The notes: a model not told the origin generated them from the letters alone. 64,000 nucleotides of DNA from Cannabis sativa (GCF_029168945.1 NC_083604.1:30933686-30997685), one strand, 5' to 3'; numbered from the stretch's first letter, positions 48,566 to 62,618 are shown. Numbers and translations are program-made.

Positions 48566-51500
48566 ATTAAAAAAATGTGGTAGTTCCTTTGATGACATAG
48601 GTTTAGTTACATCAAAGAGTTCTTAGAATACTGCAAGTGGATCCTGGTCACAGAATACCTAACTCATATTCCATACAGTTTTGATCCATTTATAGAAGAT
48701 GGATATTAAACACTTGAGAAAGTGTAACTGTATTGTATTCTGGAATTAGAAATATAAGAAAATTTCTGTTTGGAATCTAAAATTAAAGTGAAAGACTTAA
48801 TTTTATACCAAATATTATGAGTAATTCTATCATGGACCAGCACTACTAACACAAACTCTAAGTCAGATTTGCCCATACAAGTAGGAGATTTCTAAGATTG
48901 AGGATTTATATCAATTGGGAATAGAATTTCGGGATTATAATCATATGCGTCATTTAATTTCTTAAGAGAAAATATAAAATGACATGAAATGATTTATAGA
49001 CCATTCATCCAATGATATGTTATTGAGCTAATTCGAAATGAATAAGCTAAGAGGAATTAGGATAATTTCGTTTAAAATAAGAATCCAACGATGCTTCGAT
49101 CAGCGAATGTCAAAGTAATCTTATTTATACAATCTTCTTGTTTCATATCGTAAAAATACTAGTCTAAGGTGTCATCAATTGATGAACAGCTAGATGTCGC
49201 ATATACAATATTTATCTTTCGAGATCTAACACTATTATGTATGTCTAATGGTGAAAATCCACTAGGGATTTATCTCATTAGATAAACAAGCCAAGTTAGA
49301 CCAACAATAAAGATTCGAAATTAAACTACAACTTAATAACAGAAAATAACATGGTTCAATATAAATTCATACACAATTCAAAAAGTATAAACATATAGCA
49401 AGTAGGAATGACAAGTGAAAATACTAAAACTTACAATCCTAAATAATTTCCAAGGTTTTTCAACAAACTGATACAGTGTCCCGTTTAGGCGAGAGTCAAA
49501 GCATCATCCATTGAATAGAGTTGTCAGCTCATCTAAAATGATTACCATTCTAGCAACCTTTTATTCGATCAAGATTGGAATTCAGCGTTGTCCCGTTTAG
49601 GCGAGAGTCAAGGCAATTCTATCTTATGAGCTTCCACCATTGTTTCATAATTTGCAAGTCAAGTATGGTCGCCACCATTAGGGTGATCTATACCATACAA
49701 AACACTTACAAACTACTCATCATTTGAGATTAAACGGTGCGACATTGCTAATCAACGTTCCTCCATTAGGGAGGATTACTCACTAAAACAAACGCGGTGT
49801 AAAACCCACAATGGAGATCGAATGTCTTTTGATTAAAAGCTCATTATTTAAAAAGAGTTGTATTTTCTTTGATTCTCTTTATTTATTCTATTTATTTTAA
49901 ATATATATTTATTTAATTAAAATTTCCAATTTAGAATGAAAAACTCTAAATATAAATTTTAATTTAATATTTATAAATTTTACTTAGATGGATATGAAAA
50001 TAACATGAATTATTTCCATCTTAGTAATAATTTCCAATAAATATTTAGAAAAATGTTCAATTTAAGTTGTTACAAAATTAATTTAAATTAATTTACAACT
50101 CAAATTTTATTTTCTATAAATATATATATAGCATTTCGAAAAATTAAAGTATTTAAGAATACAATTTTCGAAAAATGCATGTTAAAATAAAAAATAAATC
50201 CTGGAAAAATTATTCTAATTTAATGTTGGCCCAAAATTAATTAATAAAATTAATTTACAACAAAAAATATAATTTTCCTATTTAATTAAATATATATAAG
50301 AAAAATTTCAAATATTTAATTAGATGATGAAAATCAACTTAAATATTAATTTTCTATTTAATTAAATACACTAGAAAAATACTTCAAGCAAAAATATCGC
50401 CTATCTAGATTTTTCTTTAACTAATTAATTCAATTTCTAATAATATATATTAATTAATTTATTTTTTAAATTAATCAATTAATGAAAAAATCATTGATTT
50501 AAGTAGGTCCAGAGTTAAAATAAATAATTTACAACTTTAATCTAATTTTCAAATAAAATTCGAAATTCCAGCATTTAAGAAATGCAATTTCGAAATTTGA
50601 TTAATAAAATAAAGAAAAAAATATATTTTGAAAATTATTTAAATTTAGTTGAAAAATTAAATTTCAACTAAAAATAATTTTCTATTTAATTAAGTGTCAT
50701 GAAAAAGAAATATTTAAGTATGATGATGAAAATCAACTTAGATATTTAATTTTCAAATTAATTAAATGTATTAAATTCAAGAAATAAATAATTAAGTGTA
50801 GAGAAGGCTTAATTATTAATCTCTAGTTTAATACTAGGAAAAATATACTTAAAATAAATTGTACCAAAATTAGTTATATAAATAATTAATTTCACAATGT
50901 ATAATATTTTCCTATTTAATATTATAAATAATAAGTAGTCTAGAAATAACTATCTAGAAAATATTTTATTGGACTAAGTATCTTTTCCACAAAATTTGAA
51001 AAAAAAAATATCTAATTTAAGTTGTATTAGAAAAAATCTAGAACTTAAATATTTTCAAATTTAAATTTAATTAAATATCAAAAATTAAGTTGTAACCACT
51101 TAATTTGAAAATATTCCATTTTAAGTTAATATTCGAAAAGATGTTAACTTAAAAAATATCTAAAATATTCCATTTTAAGTTAACATTCGAAAAGATATTA
51201 ACTTAAAAAATATCTAAAGAATCTTAATAACCAATGTCTAAAATTCCTCAACTTAATTTTGAAATTTTAAATCCAAAAGATATTCAGATTTAAGTTGGTT
51301 AGTTGTAGATAATTAAATATCAACTTAAATAGGAATATTTAATGAAAAATTTAAATTAAGCTTCAGAAAGAATCTAGATGGTTATAATTCTATATTTAAT
51401 TAAATACAAGAAAATACATATAGTTTAGCTTAGAATTAAAAATTCTTTAAACTATAATTTTCTTAAATTAATTTCAAAATAAATGAAATTAATTATGTTG

Positions 51501-53036
51501 CTAATCAATTTTATTAGGTTAAACTAGTTTAATTAACCTAGTACAGTTATTCAAATCAGGCAAATGGGCCTTCACAATTGGGGTGGCTCATGTGAGGGGG
51601 TGCTGGGTTCAGTATGTCGTACCAACTACTATTGCTCCCAACTCTCACACAAGGCCCAAAAGAGAGGAATTTAACCTTAAAATGAGCAACTGTTATTAAT
51701 TGAATAGGCCCAAAAACTAAATGGGCCTAATAAAATCTATCAAGAACTATGATAATTTATTTCGCAACAACAACCTATATGCATCTATAATGAAATTAAA
51801 CACATAGGCTCACATAGGCACACTTTGGATGGGTCCTATCATGTTGCTAGGTCATACACAGATGCAAGAAGATTGTAAATATACTTGTTACAAATTATTT
51901 ACTTGACCAAGGGAGCCATCAGATCATTAGATCTGGCAAAAAGTAACCATGGCTATTTGCAATCAAGTAATAATAGGTTTTGAAAACTTACACACAAGCT
52001 AAAACACATACTCCTGCAACAAGGTTAGCTGGATAGTTGGATGTAGGATTTATTTAATTTTAAATTAAATAATTTCGAAATAATTAATTAAATAAATAAA
52101 ATATTTATTTTTGAAAAGTTAAAATAAAATAAAAAATTTCGAAAATTTTAAAAAAATTAATTTAAAATTAAACCTACAATTTTGAAAAATTAGGTTTCAA
52201 CCAACCTAAATATCATTTCAAAATTTGCTAACTACTTTTAAAAATTAAATGTTATTTTATAAATAAAAATTAAATAAAAAATTAAAAAAAGATAAATGAA
52301 TATCTTTTTCAAATTTTAAATGTAATTTAAATAAATAAAATAACAAAATTTAAAAGTTAGCAAAATATCTTACATCTTTTTAAAATTACATGATTATAGT
52401 TATCTTATTTAAAATTTAAATAAGGTCAAATTATTTTAAAAAAATTTAATTTAAAAAATTTAAAATCTGACCTTAAATTTAAAAATAAGATAAGATATAA
52501 TCAAATTTAAAAATAAGATAGATTATTAAGCAAAAAAGATAGATACTAACTATTTTCAAATTCAAATTACACTAATATCTTGAATTAAATTTAAAAAATA
52601 TTAAATTAATTCAAAATGATAATTAGAATTGAATTAGGAATAGTAATAGTATAAATACAGAACTACACAAAAAATCGGAAGTTAATTCCATGAAAAAGTA
52701 TGAAAAAACGAAGAAAAACGAAAAAAATTGTGAAATTTTGTACGGACAGTTTTCGCGATCGCAGGAAAATTTCAGCACAACTCCGATTTTTTTTCGAATC
52801 TTCAAAAAATCATAACTAATTCAAATTAAATCAAAATTGAGTTCTGTAAAAAAGTAACTTGCTTAATTTTTTCCATACTATCCAATAAAAATAATTCCAG
52901 AAACAGATATTCAATTATTTTTAACGATAATTCACAAACACCAATCAATCATCAAATAACACTCAATACAACATGATACTATCCAAAAACAAACAAACAA
53001 TCGTTTTAAAGTCCAAATTTCTTGCAAGTAAATCAA
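48566..53036 (-). mobile_element. AT-rich copia leader (right copy)
   Basis: Noncoding. The paired CCCGTTTAGGCGAGAGTCAA motif is at 49477-49499 and 49588-49611. Strong AT bias runs from about 49860 to 52640. I see no gene. Confidence 0.75.
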
Positions 53037-53039
53037 TTA

Positions 53040-53056
53040 CCATGGCTCTGAGGCCA
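53040..53056 (-). promoter_or_regulatory. Primer-binding site of the complete copia element
   Basis: The reverse complement GGCCTCAGAGCCATGGT lies three bases from the 5' LTR. Both copies share the GGCCTC change from the usual GGTATC. Confidence 0.82.
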
Positions 53057-53058
53057 GT

Positions 53059-54934
53059 TGTTGGAATTTATTTTACCAGGATCTTAGATCTACTCACAAG
53101 TATGTTGATTAATACCCTAAATATGAACTTTCTAAAACGATGAAATAAACACATATAAAATTTAGGAAACCTTACATTGGGTGCAGCGGAAAATAATGAC
53201 TCCTTCCGTTCAGATATCTAGCCCTTGATTTCTTTCTGTAGCAGAGCATTATCAATATCTGAACCTGGATCTCTTTCTCTGAATCTTTGATGCTGAAACC
53301 TCCCTCTTGCTGAAAGTCTTTCTTCACGATCTTCCTCACTATGATTGAGGTATCACTTGCTGTGTGTGGGCACTACTCATACACTAAGAATTTCGAAATA
53401 TTGAAGAAGAAAAGAAGAGGGAAGTGGCGGCTAAAGATAGGGAGAGAGAGGCTCAGTTTTCCTGAATCAGAAGTGTGTTTTTCCTGAAGCCTCCACTATC
53501 TATTTATAGCATTCCACTAGGGTTAGGTTTGAATTATTTGACATTAAAATAATGAAAATATCAATTTAAATTCCCTACAAAAGTGGCCGGCCCTATACAA
53601 GTGGATTTGGGCCTCACTTTTTGCAATTTTGCAGTTTTATCTTTTCTGCATCTGATTTTCTCAAAAACGCCAATTTTCAAATTCAACCATTTAAATGCCA
53701 ATTCTAACTATTTAATAACTATAAATAATTATTAAATAATATTGTCATTTATCATATTTATTAATTGAACCATACAAAGTATCATAATTAACAAATATGC
53801 CCCTATTAACTCTTTCTTTACAATTTCGCCCTTAGTGAAAATTTCACAAATAGACATAGTCTAATATGTGAATTATAATTGATTAATCAAAACCAATTAT
53901 ATGAGTCTTACAAGCAATATTATCTCAACTAGTGCGGGGACCATGGGTCTATATAACCGAGCTTCCAATAAGTAGATCAAGAATTTATTACTAAAATTCA
54001 CTAACTTATTAATTCTTCATTGAATCCACGCATAGAACTTAGAATTGCACTCTCAGTTATATAGAATGCTCTATATGTTCCACCATATAGACACATCATT
54101 AGTTATCCATTGTTATAATCCTAATTTGATAAATGATCCTCTATATGAATGATCTACACTGTAAAGGGATTAGATTACCGTTACACCCTACAATGTATTT
54201 ATTCCTTAAAACACTTGACCCCGTATAAATATATTTCAGCTTATGTGAAATGAGTACTCCACCATTTATGTTCGTTTGGTCAAGCTCGAAGGAGATCATC
54301 CTTTGCTTACTATTCGCCAGATAGAAGCTATAGATTCCATGTTTATGCTAGCGCTCCCACTCAATTGCACTACCGTGTTCGCAAAATGTACGTATCACCC
54401 TCACCTAAAAGTAGGCTTAACTAACAAATCAAAGAACACGAATAGCCTCTCGAGATCGAGCCTAATCATAACAGGATTAAGATCATTTGATCTAGGATCA
54501 ACTAGGCGATATTGACTTGAATAGATATTACGGTAAGTTTAATAAATCTAAGTCAAAGTTCAATATCGGTCCCTTCCGATGCATACTCCATGCATCCAAC
54601 CTGAGCTTTACTTTAATCAATGCTCTGGAAAGAACATAGCACTTCTCCAAATGCAAGTAAACTCTGTTGTAGATTATCATATCAGTAAAACCCTATGTCT
54701 GATAAATCTAGGAAACTTTATTCACATAGTCATGTTTACTTTCCAATGTGTTAACGACACAATAAACAGGATCAAGTATGTGAAAAGGGTTTCAGATGAA
54801 TTTATACATTATGTACATATAATCATGAAATAAATCATGTGAACCACGCAACATTAAATGTTATTTCTGATCTATATTAATAAGTAAATCTGATTATATT
54901 GAAATGAATTTTATTTAGAGCATAAAACCCAACA
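53059..54934 (-). repeat. Copia 5' LTR (right copy)
   Basis: 1,876 bp, with a TATA-like box at 53501-53508 on the minus strand. It differs from the 3' LTR at many sites and small indels. The left copy has no counterpart because of its 5.8-kb deletion. Confidence 0.94.
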
Positions 54935-54939
54935 CGAAC

Positions 54940-57121
54940 ATGGACCCAAATCGGGACCTAGGACACGGACCTGGATTGGGGACTTAGACATGGGCCTCAG
55001 AACCCAGACCCAAATCGGAATTCAAAACTAGAGACTCGGACCGAACCTGGACCTAGACTCAAACCCAGATCTGGACCCAAACCAAGATCGGATCCCGAAC
55101 CCAAACTCGGACCAAGACTTGAACCCCGACTAGGTCCTGGACTCAGATCAAGACCTAGGACTCGGACTTGGATGGGGGACTTGGACCCCGGACACGGGCA
55201 TGAGAACTAGGATTGAGACCCACGACCCGACCCCAGACCCGGACCCTGACCTTGGACACGGACTGAGACCTGGGACCTGAAGTTGAACTAGATAGGGACC
55301 CAAGACTGTGACCCAAATCTGGACCCGAGGCTTGGACCTAACCCGTAGTTAGTGTTTGGATCTAAGACCCATACCCAAACTCAAACCCAGACCCGGACTC
55401 GAACCAAGACCTTGACCCAGACCTAGACCCGTACCCCAGACCTAGGTCCGAGTCCTATTCTAGGTTTGAGTCCAATAACCGGAATCTGACTAGGACCCAG
55501 ACCCAGATCTGGACCGAGACGCGGACCCGAATAAAAACTCAGATCTCGACTCGGGACACAAACCTGAACTCAAACACGGACTTGGACCTAGTCCCAAACC
55601 CAAGACTCGGACCGAGATTGCTGACTAAGACCTAGACCCAGGAGCCTGACAAAGATTGTGGGCCCAAACTCAAAATTAGAACCAGAATCGGGACCCAACT
55701 GGGATTGGAATCCAAGACTTGACCCCGGTCTCAGTCCTAGACCCAGACCCAGACACGAACACAGACCATGACCTAGTATTCGAATCGAAATGAGACCTGG
55801 ACCCAAGATTGAGATATAGATCATGACTCACGACCGGGGCCTGGACCAAACCCGTAGTCGGCGTCTAGATCTTAGAATCGTACTAAGACCCAAACCTGGA
55901 GCAAAATCTAGACTAGGACCCAAACCCAGACTCGGACTCGTGACTTGAAATTGAAACAAGAACCGGAATGAAGACCTTGCGATAGGAATTAGAGGTTGAC
56001 CCAAAAACGGATCTAGACACAGAACCGAACACAGACCCGAACCCCAACTGGGATCGATAGCTGGACCCATACTTGCGTTAGGACCTGCGACCAAGAACCT
56101 AGAACCCAGGACCCATAACCTGAGACTTTGACCAGAACCCAGACCCATACAAGAACCCAGACCCAGACCCAGATCCACACCAAGACCCGGACCCTAAAAC
56201 TGACTGAAATTGGGACCGAGACCCAGACCCAGACCCAGACTCAAACCCAAACCCGGACTCGTACACGAACTCCGATTGGTACCCGAGACTTGGACCAGGA
56301 CCGAGATCAGGACTGGGACCCGGACAAGGACAACGACTGAGACCTGAACATCGACTGGGGCTAGGACCCAGACTGGGACTGGGACTAGGACTGGGACCCA
56401 GGACCGAGACTGGGATACGGGACCCAATAGTCGGACCTGAGACCTGAGAACTGAATTGTTACCTAGACCCAGACAACGCCAAGACCCGAGACAAGGACAA
56501 GTACCAAACAAGGACTGGGACCTGCACTCAAACTAGGATGATAACCAAGACTGGGACCAAGGACCCTGACCTTAATCCGGGACATTGACCCATGACTCAG
56601 GACCCAAGACCCAAACCTAGACCCAAACCTAGAACTGAGACCCGAACTAGGACCCAGACTAAGGACCTAGAACTTGACTTGGACCAGGATCTAGATTTGC
56701 ACCCGGGACCCACACGAGGCTTGGACCCGACCCATAGTCAGTGTTTAAATCTAGGAATAGGACCTAGACCTGGACCCAGACCCAGACTAGAACTCGAGCC
56801 CGAACCAAAAATCGAACTAGACTCGACATGTGGTTGGTGTTTGGATTTGGGACCGAGACTCGGTTTTGAACCCAAACACGAACCTAGAGCCAGACCAGGA
56901 CTTTAACCCAGACCATAAATTGTACCCTGTGACAAAAAATTGGACCCGGAACTTGAATTGGACCCTTAAACTCTAACCCCTAAACCTTAAACCCTAAATC
57001 CTAAACTGTTTACACTTACCCCCAAACCCTAAGCCCTCAACCCTAAACCCTAAATCCCTAAATACTAAATCCAAAACCCTAAACCCTAAACCCTAACCTG
57101 GACACAGGCCCAAACCCATAC
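54940..57121 (-). repeat. Hexamer array, C/A-rich block with three modules
   Basis: Modules lie at 55328-55375, 55836-55880 and 56716-56760, with a half module at 56826-56853. A short G/T-polarity patch lies near 55446-55482, as in the island at 32003-33262. A Tat LTR was inserted at 57122. Confidence 0.84.
56966..57108 (-). repeat. Telomere-like CCCTAAA tract
   Basis: Imperfect CCCTAAA/CCTTAAA repeats end in three nearly perfect units at 57076-57097. It shares its interruptions with 37596-37735. Confidence 0.88.
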
Positions 57122-57744
57122 TGTTATCCCAATTTTACACTTTGACGTGGCATCACACAATGGTGACACGTGGAATATACTCTATGTACCTGCTCACAAG
57201 AGATACACCGAATAAGGCACCTCATATATTCGCTCGGACAAAGCCCTCTCAGCCGGGCAGTGAGCAATCTGCGCAGCACGCCAACACTTAGCAAATTCAA
57301 CTTTCGCATCGTGAGTCATCAAAGAAATCCCTATAACTTTGGGATCAAATCACATTGATATGGCAAGCTGTCTGAATCCCATGATTAGTGTATTCTGTAT
57401 TTACTATGCAATCTTTCCACTTATATCAATTGTAACTAGAAGGGAAATACTTCCCTCCAAAGCTTATAGCCCTATAAATAGTGATTCATATTCACTGGGC
57501 AAAGGGTCAAAACATTTGTCTAAGAATTCATATTCAGAGATACTAAGAGCTCTAAGAAAAGGAACCATTCTCCTTGTTCTTAAGTCAATACAAACTACAA
57601 GGTTTAGGTTATTACCGAACTGCTCGGGGATGAAACTCTATAAAATTCTTGTGTCTTTATTTGCTTTATTATATTACACTCGTATCATACTACTTGTTGG
57701 TTACAAATTAGACTCATTGTTGTTGGCTAAAAGCAAGGTCAACA
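57122..57744 (+). mobile_element. Tat-lineage Ty3/gypsy 5' LTR
   Basis: TGTTATCCC...GGTCAACA, 623 bp, is followed by a primer-site-like TGGTGCTTTCATGGAGAG at 57748-57765. The ORF at 57339-57800 lies inside the LTR and is not a gene. The downstream gag and pol confirm the orientation. The matching 3' LTR lies beyond the window. Confidence 0.85.
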
Positions 57745-57747
57745 TTT

Positions 57748-57765
57748 TGGTGCTTTCATGGAGAG
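57748..57765 (+). promoter_or_regulatory. Primer-binding site of the Tat element
   Basis: TGGTGCTTTCATGGAGAG lies three bases after the LTR, the form often seen in plant Tat elements. I do not assign the tRNA. Confidence 0.65.
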
Positions 57766-57811
57766 CTGAACTCAAGGATCGATTTTTATCTCAAATCTAA
57801 TCACAAGTACG

Positions 57812-58316
57812 ATGGTGGTACAGACTCGTAGGGGCGTGGTTGATCCGATGAATCCACAGGCAGTGGATCATACACTGTAGAACCTAGGGAACTCAAGGGT
57901 TCCGCCAACCGTAAATCCCAGACAGCCATTAACTGCGGGTCACAGTATGACAACTCCTGTGAGTGAAATCACGCCTGGTGTGCAAGAGACTGAGAGTACC
58001 AGTTCAGCAGCCAACCAGGGCATTCTTAACACAGCCATTCCGCCCGCTACCAATGTTCAAACAACCATTGGAGATGACACTAAAATCCAGAACCTCCGTG
58101 CTGCTCTTGGAGTCATGCAGGTTCATACCAATACACATCATGAACAGGAGGAACTCCGTGCTGCGGTGAATCTTACGTTTGAAGAGCAGAGGTGCATGTT
58201 CGCTGAATGGAGAGATAAGGAGATAGAAACATTAAGGGCTCTGCAAGCAGTCATTGACGACCATAGTTGGTAGGCCACTGTGTTGATACGAAAAGCCTAT
58301 CAGACTATCAGACAAC
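57812..58316 (+). pseudogene. Tat gag, N-terminal part
   Basis: ATG at 57812 opens a frame (MVVQTRRGVVDPMNPQ) with TAG at 57878-57880 where CAG is likely ancestral. It continues through the TTPVSEITPGVQETES region to TAG at 58271. The frame of the final codons continues directly at 60250 (QPVIVIPMEE) on the far side of the solo LTR, proving that the LTR interrupts gag. Confidence 0.8.
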
Positions 58317-60244
58317 TGTTGGGTTTTGTGCCCTAAATAAAACTCATTACAATTTGATTAGTTTTCAATTTAAGAGTTTTGAAGTGATTATGTTAACATG
58401 TATTTTACATGCTTATGGTTTAATATATATATTTAATATATGCACAAAATCAGTTAAGTCCAGAATATATATTTATTCACAATTACAGTATTGTCAGCAC
58501 AGTGGAATGTGATTGCGATTATATGATTCAAAAGACTAAGTCCCTGTTCATCAGTGTTTTGGATTTACACTAATGTGATAATCAACGATGAAGTATACTT
58601 ACACTTGGAGTAAGTGTTATGTTCTTTCCAGGACATTGGTAAAGTATACTAGTTTCGAATGTATGGAGTATGCATTGGACTGGACCGATATTGAACTTGG
58701 TAAAGATATTATAAACTTACCGTTGTATCTTTCAAAGTCAATATCAGTAGTTGATCTTAGATTAAAAGAATCTAAATCCTGATATGCTTAGGCTCAATCT
58801 CAGGAGTGCTATTCATGTTCTTTGATTTATTAGTTAAGCCTACTTTTGGGTCAGGGTGATACGTATATTTTCGGAATATGATAGTATGATTGAGGTTGAG
58901 CGCTGAACATAAATATGGAATCTATAGCTTCTACTGGTGTATAGAAGTCAAGTGATGATTCCCTTCGAGCTTAGCTAAATAGAAGTAAATGGATGAGCTC
59001 TTATTTCAGTGACTATATCTTAGATCACTAAAACATCATTTACAGGTAGCTAAGTGTTTTAAGGGGCCAAATACATTGAGGGGTGAAAACGGTAAATTTA
59101 TCCCATCTCGATGTAAATCATCTATATAGAGGATCTTTGATCACATTAAGATTATAACAATGGTTAAATAAGATAGCATATCTATATCGTGGAACATATA
59201 GAATGCTCTATATAAGTCTGAAAGTGCAATTCCAAGTTCTAAGAGTGGATTAAACAAGGAATTAATAAGTTAGGGATTTACTTGGTAAATTCGATTCAAC
59301 TTATTGGAAGCTCAGCAATATAGATCCATGGTCCCCATTCTAGTTGAGACCATACTGTTTGTAAGACTCAATAATTGATTTATGTTTAATCAATTATAAT
59401 TCTAAAAGTTAGACTATATCTAATTTGTGAATTTTCACTAAGCAGGGGTGAAATTGTAAAGAAAAGAGATTCTAGGTTTATTTATTAATTAAGAGACTCT
59501 ATATGTCTAATTTAATAGTTATATAAAATGACAATATTATTTAATAATCTATTTTAGTTGTTAAATAATTAGTCTTGGCATTTAAATGGTTAGAATTGGA
59601 AAATTGGCGTTTTTTTGGAAAATAGAAATAAAATTGTGGAAACTGCAAAATCCAAGTGAGGCCCATCACACCTATGGCCGGCCACTTGAGTGTGTTTCGC
59701 AATTATTATTTTCAATTTTTAAATGCCAAATAATTACTAACCTAAACCTAGTAGTTATCTATAAGTGGAAAGTGGTGGCTCACACTAAATAAGGCAATTA
59801 ATCATTACTCTGTAATTCAGGAAACTGCCTCTTTCAGAAAGTTGAGCTTCCCTTTTCTCTATATATAGCCGCCCTCTCCTCTTCCTCTTGTGACACACGA
59901 AATCAACACAACACACAAGAGAGAGAGATACAATTTCGAATTCTCTAGTGAGAGAGTAGTGCCCACACACAACAAACAGTACCTCAATCATAGATTGGAA
60001 GACTGTGAAGGATCACATCCAACTGAAGGACATTCGGTCTCAGATCTTGATTATACACTGCAACAGAAAGGAATCAAGGGTTAGAGATCTGAGTGGAAGG
60101 AGACATATTATTTCGCTGCAATCAATGTAAGGTTTTCTTAACTTTATATGTGTTTTCCATTTATCGTTTTAGAAGTTCATATTTAGGTTGCTAATCAACA
60201 TACTTGTGAGTACCTCTAAGATCCTGGTAAAATTAATTCCAACA
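58317..60244 (+). mobile_element. Copia-family solo LTR inside Tat gag
   Basis: TGTTGGG...CCAACA, 1,928 bp, with perfect 5-bp target duplications ACAAC at 58312-58316 and 60245-60249. No internal sequence remains. The truncated duplicate is 13350-14732. Confidence 0.95.
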
Positions 60245-60249
60245 ACAAC

Positions 60250-61763
60250 AGCCTGTAATCGTCATCCCCATGGAGGAAACAGACGAAGATCCAACGATGA
60301 ATACCTCTAAGACTATAAATGGTCAGCCGCCAAAATCCCCGGTCACAGGTTCCACCTGTGGGCCAAGTTGTAGGCGGGTAGACTTTATCTAGTAATTTAT
60401 CAGGAGAAGTCATACCCAATAATTCAACCAAACTTAATGGTGTCGGTCAACAAATTGGCCAAACCAATCAGTCGCTAAGGCAGCCAGGCATTTCGGTATT
60501 TAATAGATTAGGGACGACTCATGATCTCAGCAATGATCTAAACAAGATAAGGGGAGTGGACGATCAGCTTGATGCGCCAATTGTGCAACCTAAAACCCGT
60601 ACTCAAAATCCCGCTCACAGATATGCTGATTTGACTCAGGTCGGCCAAGAGGCCGAACAGGTTAGTCCAGCCGTGCAGGCACAGTTGGACGAACTAAAAA
60701 GTATGTTCCAAGGCATGGCCGGTCAAAGGAACAACGATCTTGAGTTAGACCGAGCACGTGGAACCCCTTTTTCCCCCGAGATTAATATCCTAGAATTGCC
60801 CCACAAGTTTAAGATGCCAACCTTAAAAATGTATACTGGGAAGGAAGATCCCTTATCCCACCTTAAGTATTTAGAGATGCAAATGGACCTGCAAGGAGTA
60901 CGAGGTGATGTATGTTGCAGAGTTTCTGCCACCCTCTCAGAAGCCGCCCAACAAAGGTATTTCAAGTTAGCGCCCGGAAAGTTCAACTCATGGAAGGCTC
61001 TTTCCTAAGATTTCCATGCACAATTCTCCTCCTCTTGCCAACTTCGATTACACCTAGGAGATCTAGTCGAAGTAAAGCAAAGACCAGGAGAGCCTCTCTG
61101 AGCCTACATTAGCAGATTCATGATAGAGGCGACTAAGGTTGCACGGGTAACGGAAGACGAAAAGTTGTCTGCGATACTGGGGGGAATTGAAGTCCTTGGA
61201 GAACTTTGGAAGGCCATAAGGAAGAACGGACCAGTAGACTCGATGAGTGGTTTTCTTGACCGTGTAGAAGGTTTTATCAAACTTGAAGAAGCCATTCAGT
61301 GAGCAGAGCAGAGGGTGAACAAAAACCTAGCCAGTCAAAAGCTCCTTCTACTGGGACATCTGTCCAGCTCCCCCATTACCGAAGCAATTCAAGCTCAAGT
61401 GGTAAACGGTCCAGCAACAATAATAGACAAGGGAATGGGAAAAAGGGAAAGTTCACTGGAAAACTCCAACAAGCTTCCTGGGAGAATCTTGCCAAGTATA
61501 CTGCATTTACTGTCCTGACGGAAGACATGGAAAGTGTTTATATAGCTACTCAGTCATTAGCCCCGTACAAGAAGCCCGCACCCATGAAAAAAGATGTCAG
61601 CAAGAGAGACATTACCAAGTTTTGTCGTTTTCATGGGGATTACGGCCATGAATGCAAAAATCTGAAGCGGGAAATCGAATTCCTGATAAGGAAAAATAAT
61701 CGGCACGTACAGAAGTATGTCAAGGTCGATCAGAATCGTCGATCAGAATCAGAGGGGCGATAA
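60250..61763 (+). pseudogene. Tat gag, capsid and zinc-knuckle part
   Basis: 60556-61008 encodes the capsid-like region (LPHKFKMPTLKMYTGKEDPL). A frameshift near 61005 moves on to 61120-61302. 61299-61763 has Ser/Asn/Lys-rich sequence and a FCRFHGDYGHECKNLKREIE knuckle-like motif. A 13-bp tandem duplication at 61725-61750, private to this copy, breaks the frame again. Confidence 0.85.
61725..61750 (+). repeat. 13-bp tandem duplication in gag
   Basis: GTCGATCAGAATC occurs twice in a row. The left copy has one unit (near 16306, GTCGATAAGAATC). Thirteen is not a multiple of three, so the frame is lost. Confidence 0.9.
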
Positions 61764-62618
61764 CAACCGAGACGTGCTACCACCACTAGTAGATGGACAT
61801 CTGCAAGTCATTATTGGAGGTTTGCACATAGCTAGAGATTCAGGCGAAGCCCGGGAGAGGTATGCCCGAACAGTACAGCACAAACAAGAAGAAGTAGTCC
61901 TAGCCATAGAAGGGAGGAAGCCGAAGATCCCACGAACGGGGGAACCCACCATAACATTTAATGATGAAGATACTGTCAAGATCAGATTTTCGCACAACGA
62001 CCCGTTGGTCGTGGAAGTCCAGATAGCCAACAAGATGGTAGCCAGAACCATGATAGATAATCGAGCCTCTTCCAACATCTTATTTAAGACCACATATGAA
62101 AAGATGGGGCTCCAACTCAAAGATTTAACCCCTGTCTTTAGCCCGTGTATGGTTTCTTTAGCCAAGGAGTCGCACCTCTAGGGCAAATTCGCCTACTCCT
62201 CACTGTTGGAAAAGCTCCAACAAGCATAACTATAATGGCCCCATTTTTTGTATTGGACATTCCATCAGCCTTTAACGTCATATTAGGCCGATCAGCTTTG
62301 TATGACTTAAAGGCTGTTACATTGATATTCCATTCATGCCTTAAGTTCCTGACAAAGAATGGGGTAGGGTGTCTAAGAGGAAACCAGCAGTTTGCTCGGG
62401 AATGTTATAACGTTGCCATAGCCAAGGATAATAAGGAAGTATCGTCTAGCCAGAGCTCGGACAAGGGAAAAAACATTTCTAAGTACGGAACTTCCCAAGG
62501 CTGGGATAAAGATGTGGATCCTCGACTTAGGGACTCAAGCAGCAATGTTGGACCTGTGGAAGAACTAGAAGAGATTGAGATCGACCGAGATATTCTGGCC
62601 AGAAAGATTAAAATTTGA
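61764..62618 (+). pseudogene. Tat protease region remnant
   Basis: The piece ending at 62181 contains the protease-like MIDNRASSNILF near 62045-62085. The next piece, 62145-62618, overlaps in another frame with FVLDIPSAFNVILGRSALYDLKAV, the end of a retropepsin (ILGR). Both match the left copy. Confidence 0.75.

Larger units (their letters stand above)
44764..54934 (-). mobile_element. Complete Ty1/copia element with CGAAC target duplication
   Basis: The 5' LTR is 53059-54934 and the 3' LTR 44764-46647, both TGTTGG...CCAACA. A perfect 5-bp duplication CGAAC flanks it (44759-44763 and 54935-54939). The polypurine tract is at 46648-46662 and the primer site at 53040-53056. Total length is 10,171 bp. 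Pol is decayed, so it is non-autonomous now. Confidence 0.95.

Noticed and set aside
57339..57800. 153-codon ORF
   Set aside because: It lies within the Tat LTR and its primer-binding site; no recognisable domain.
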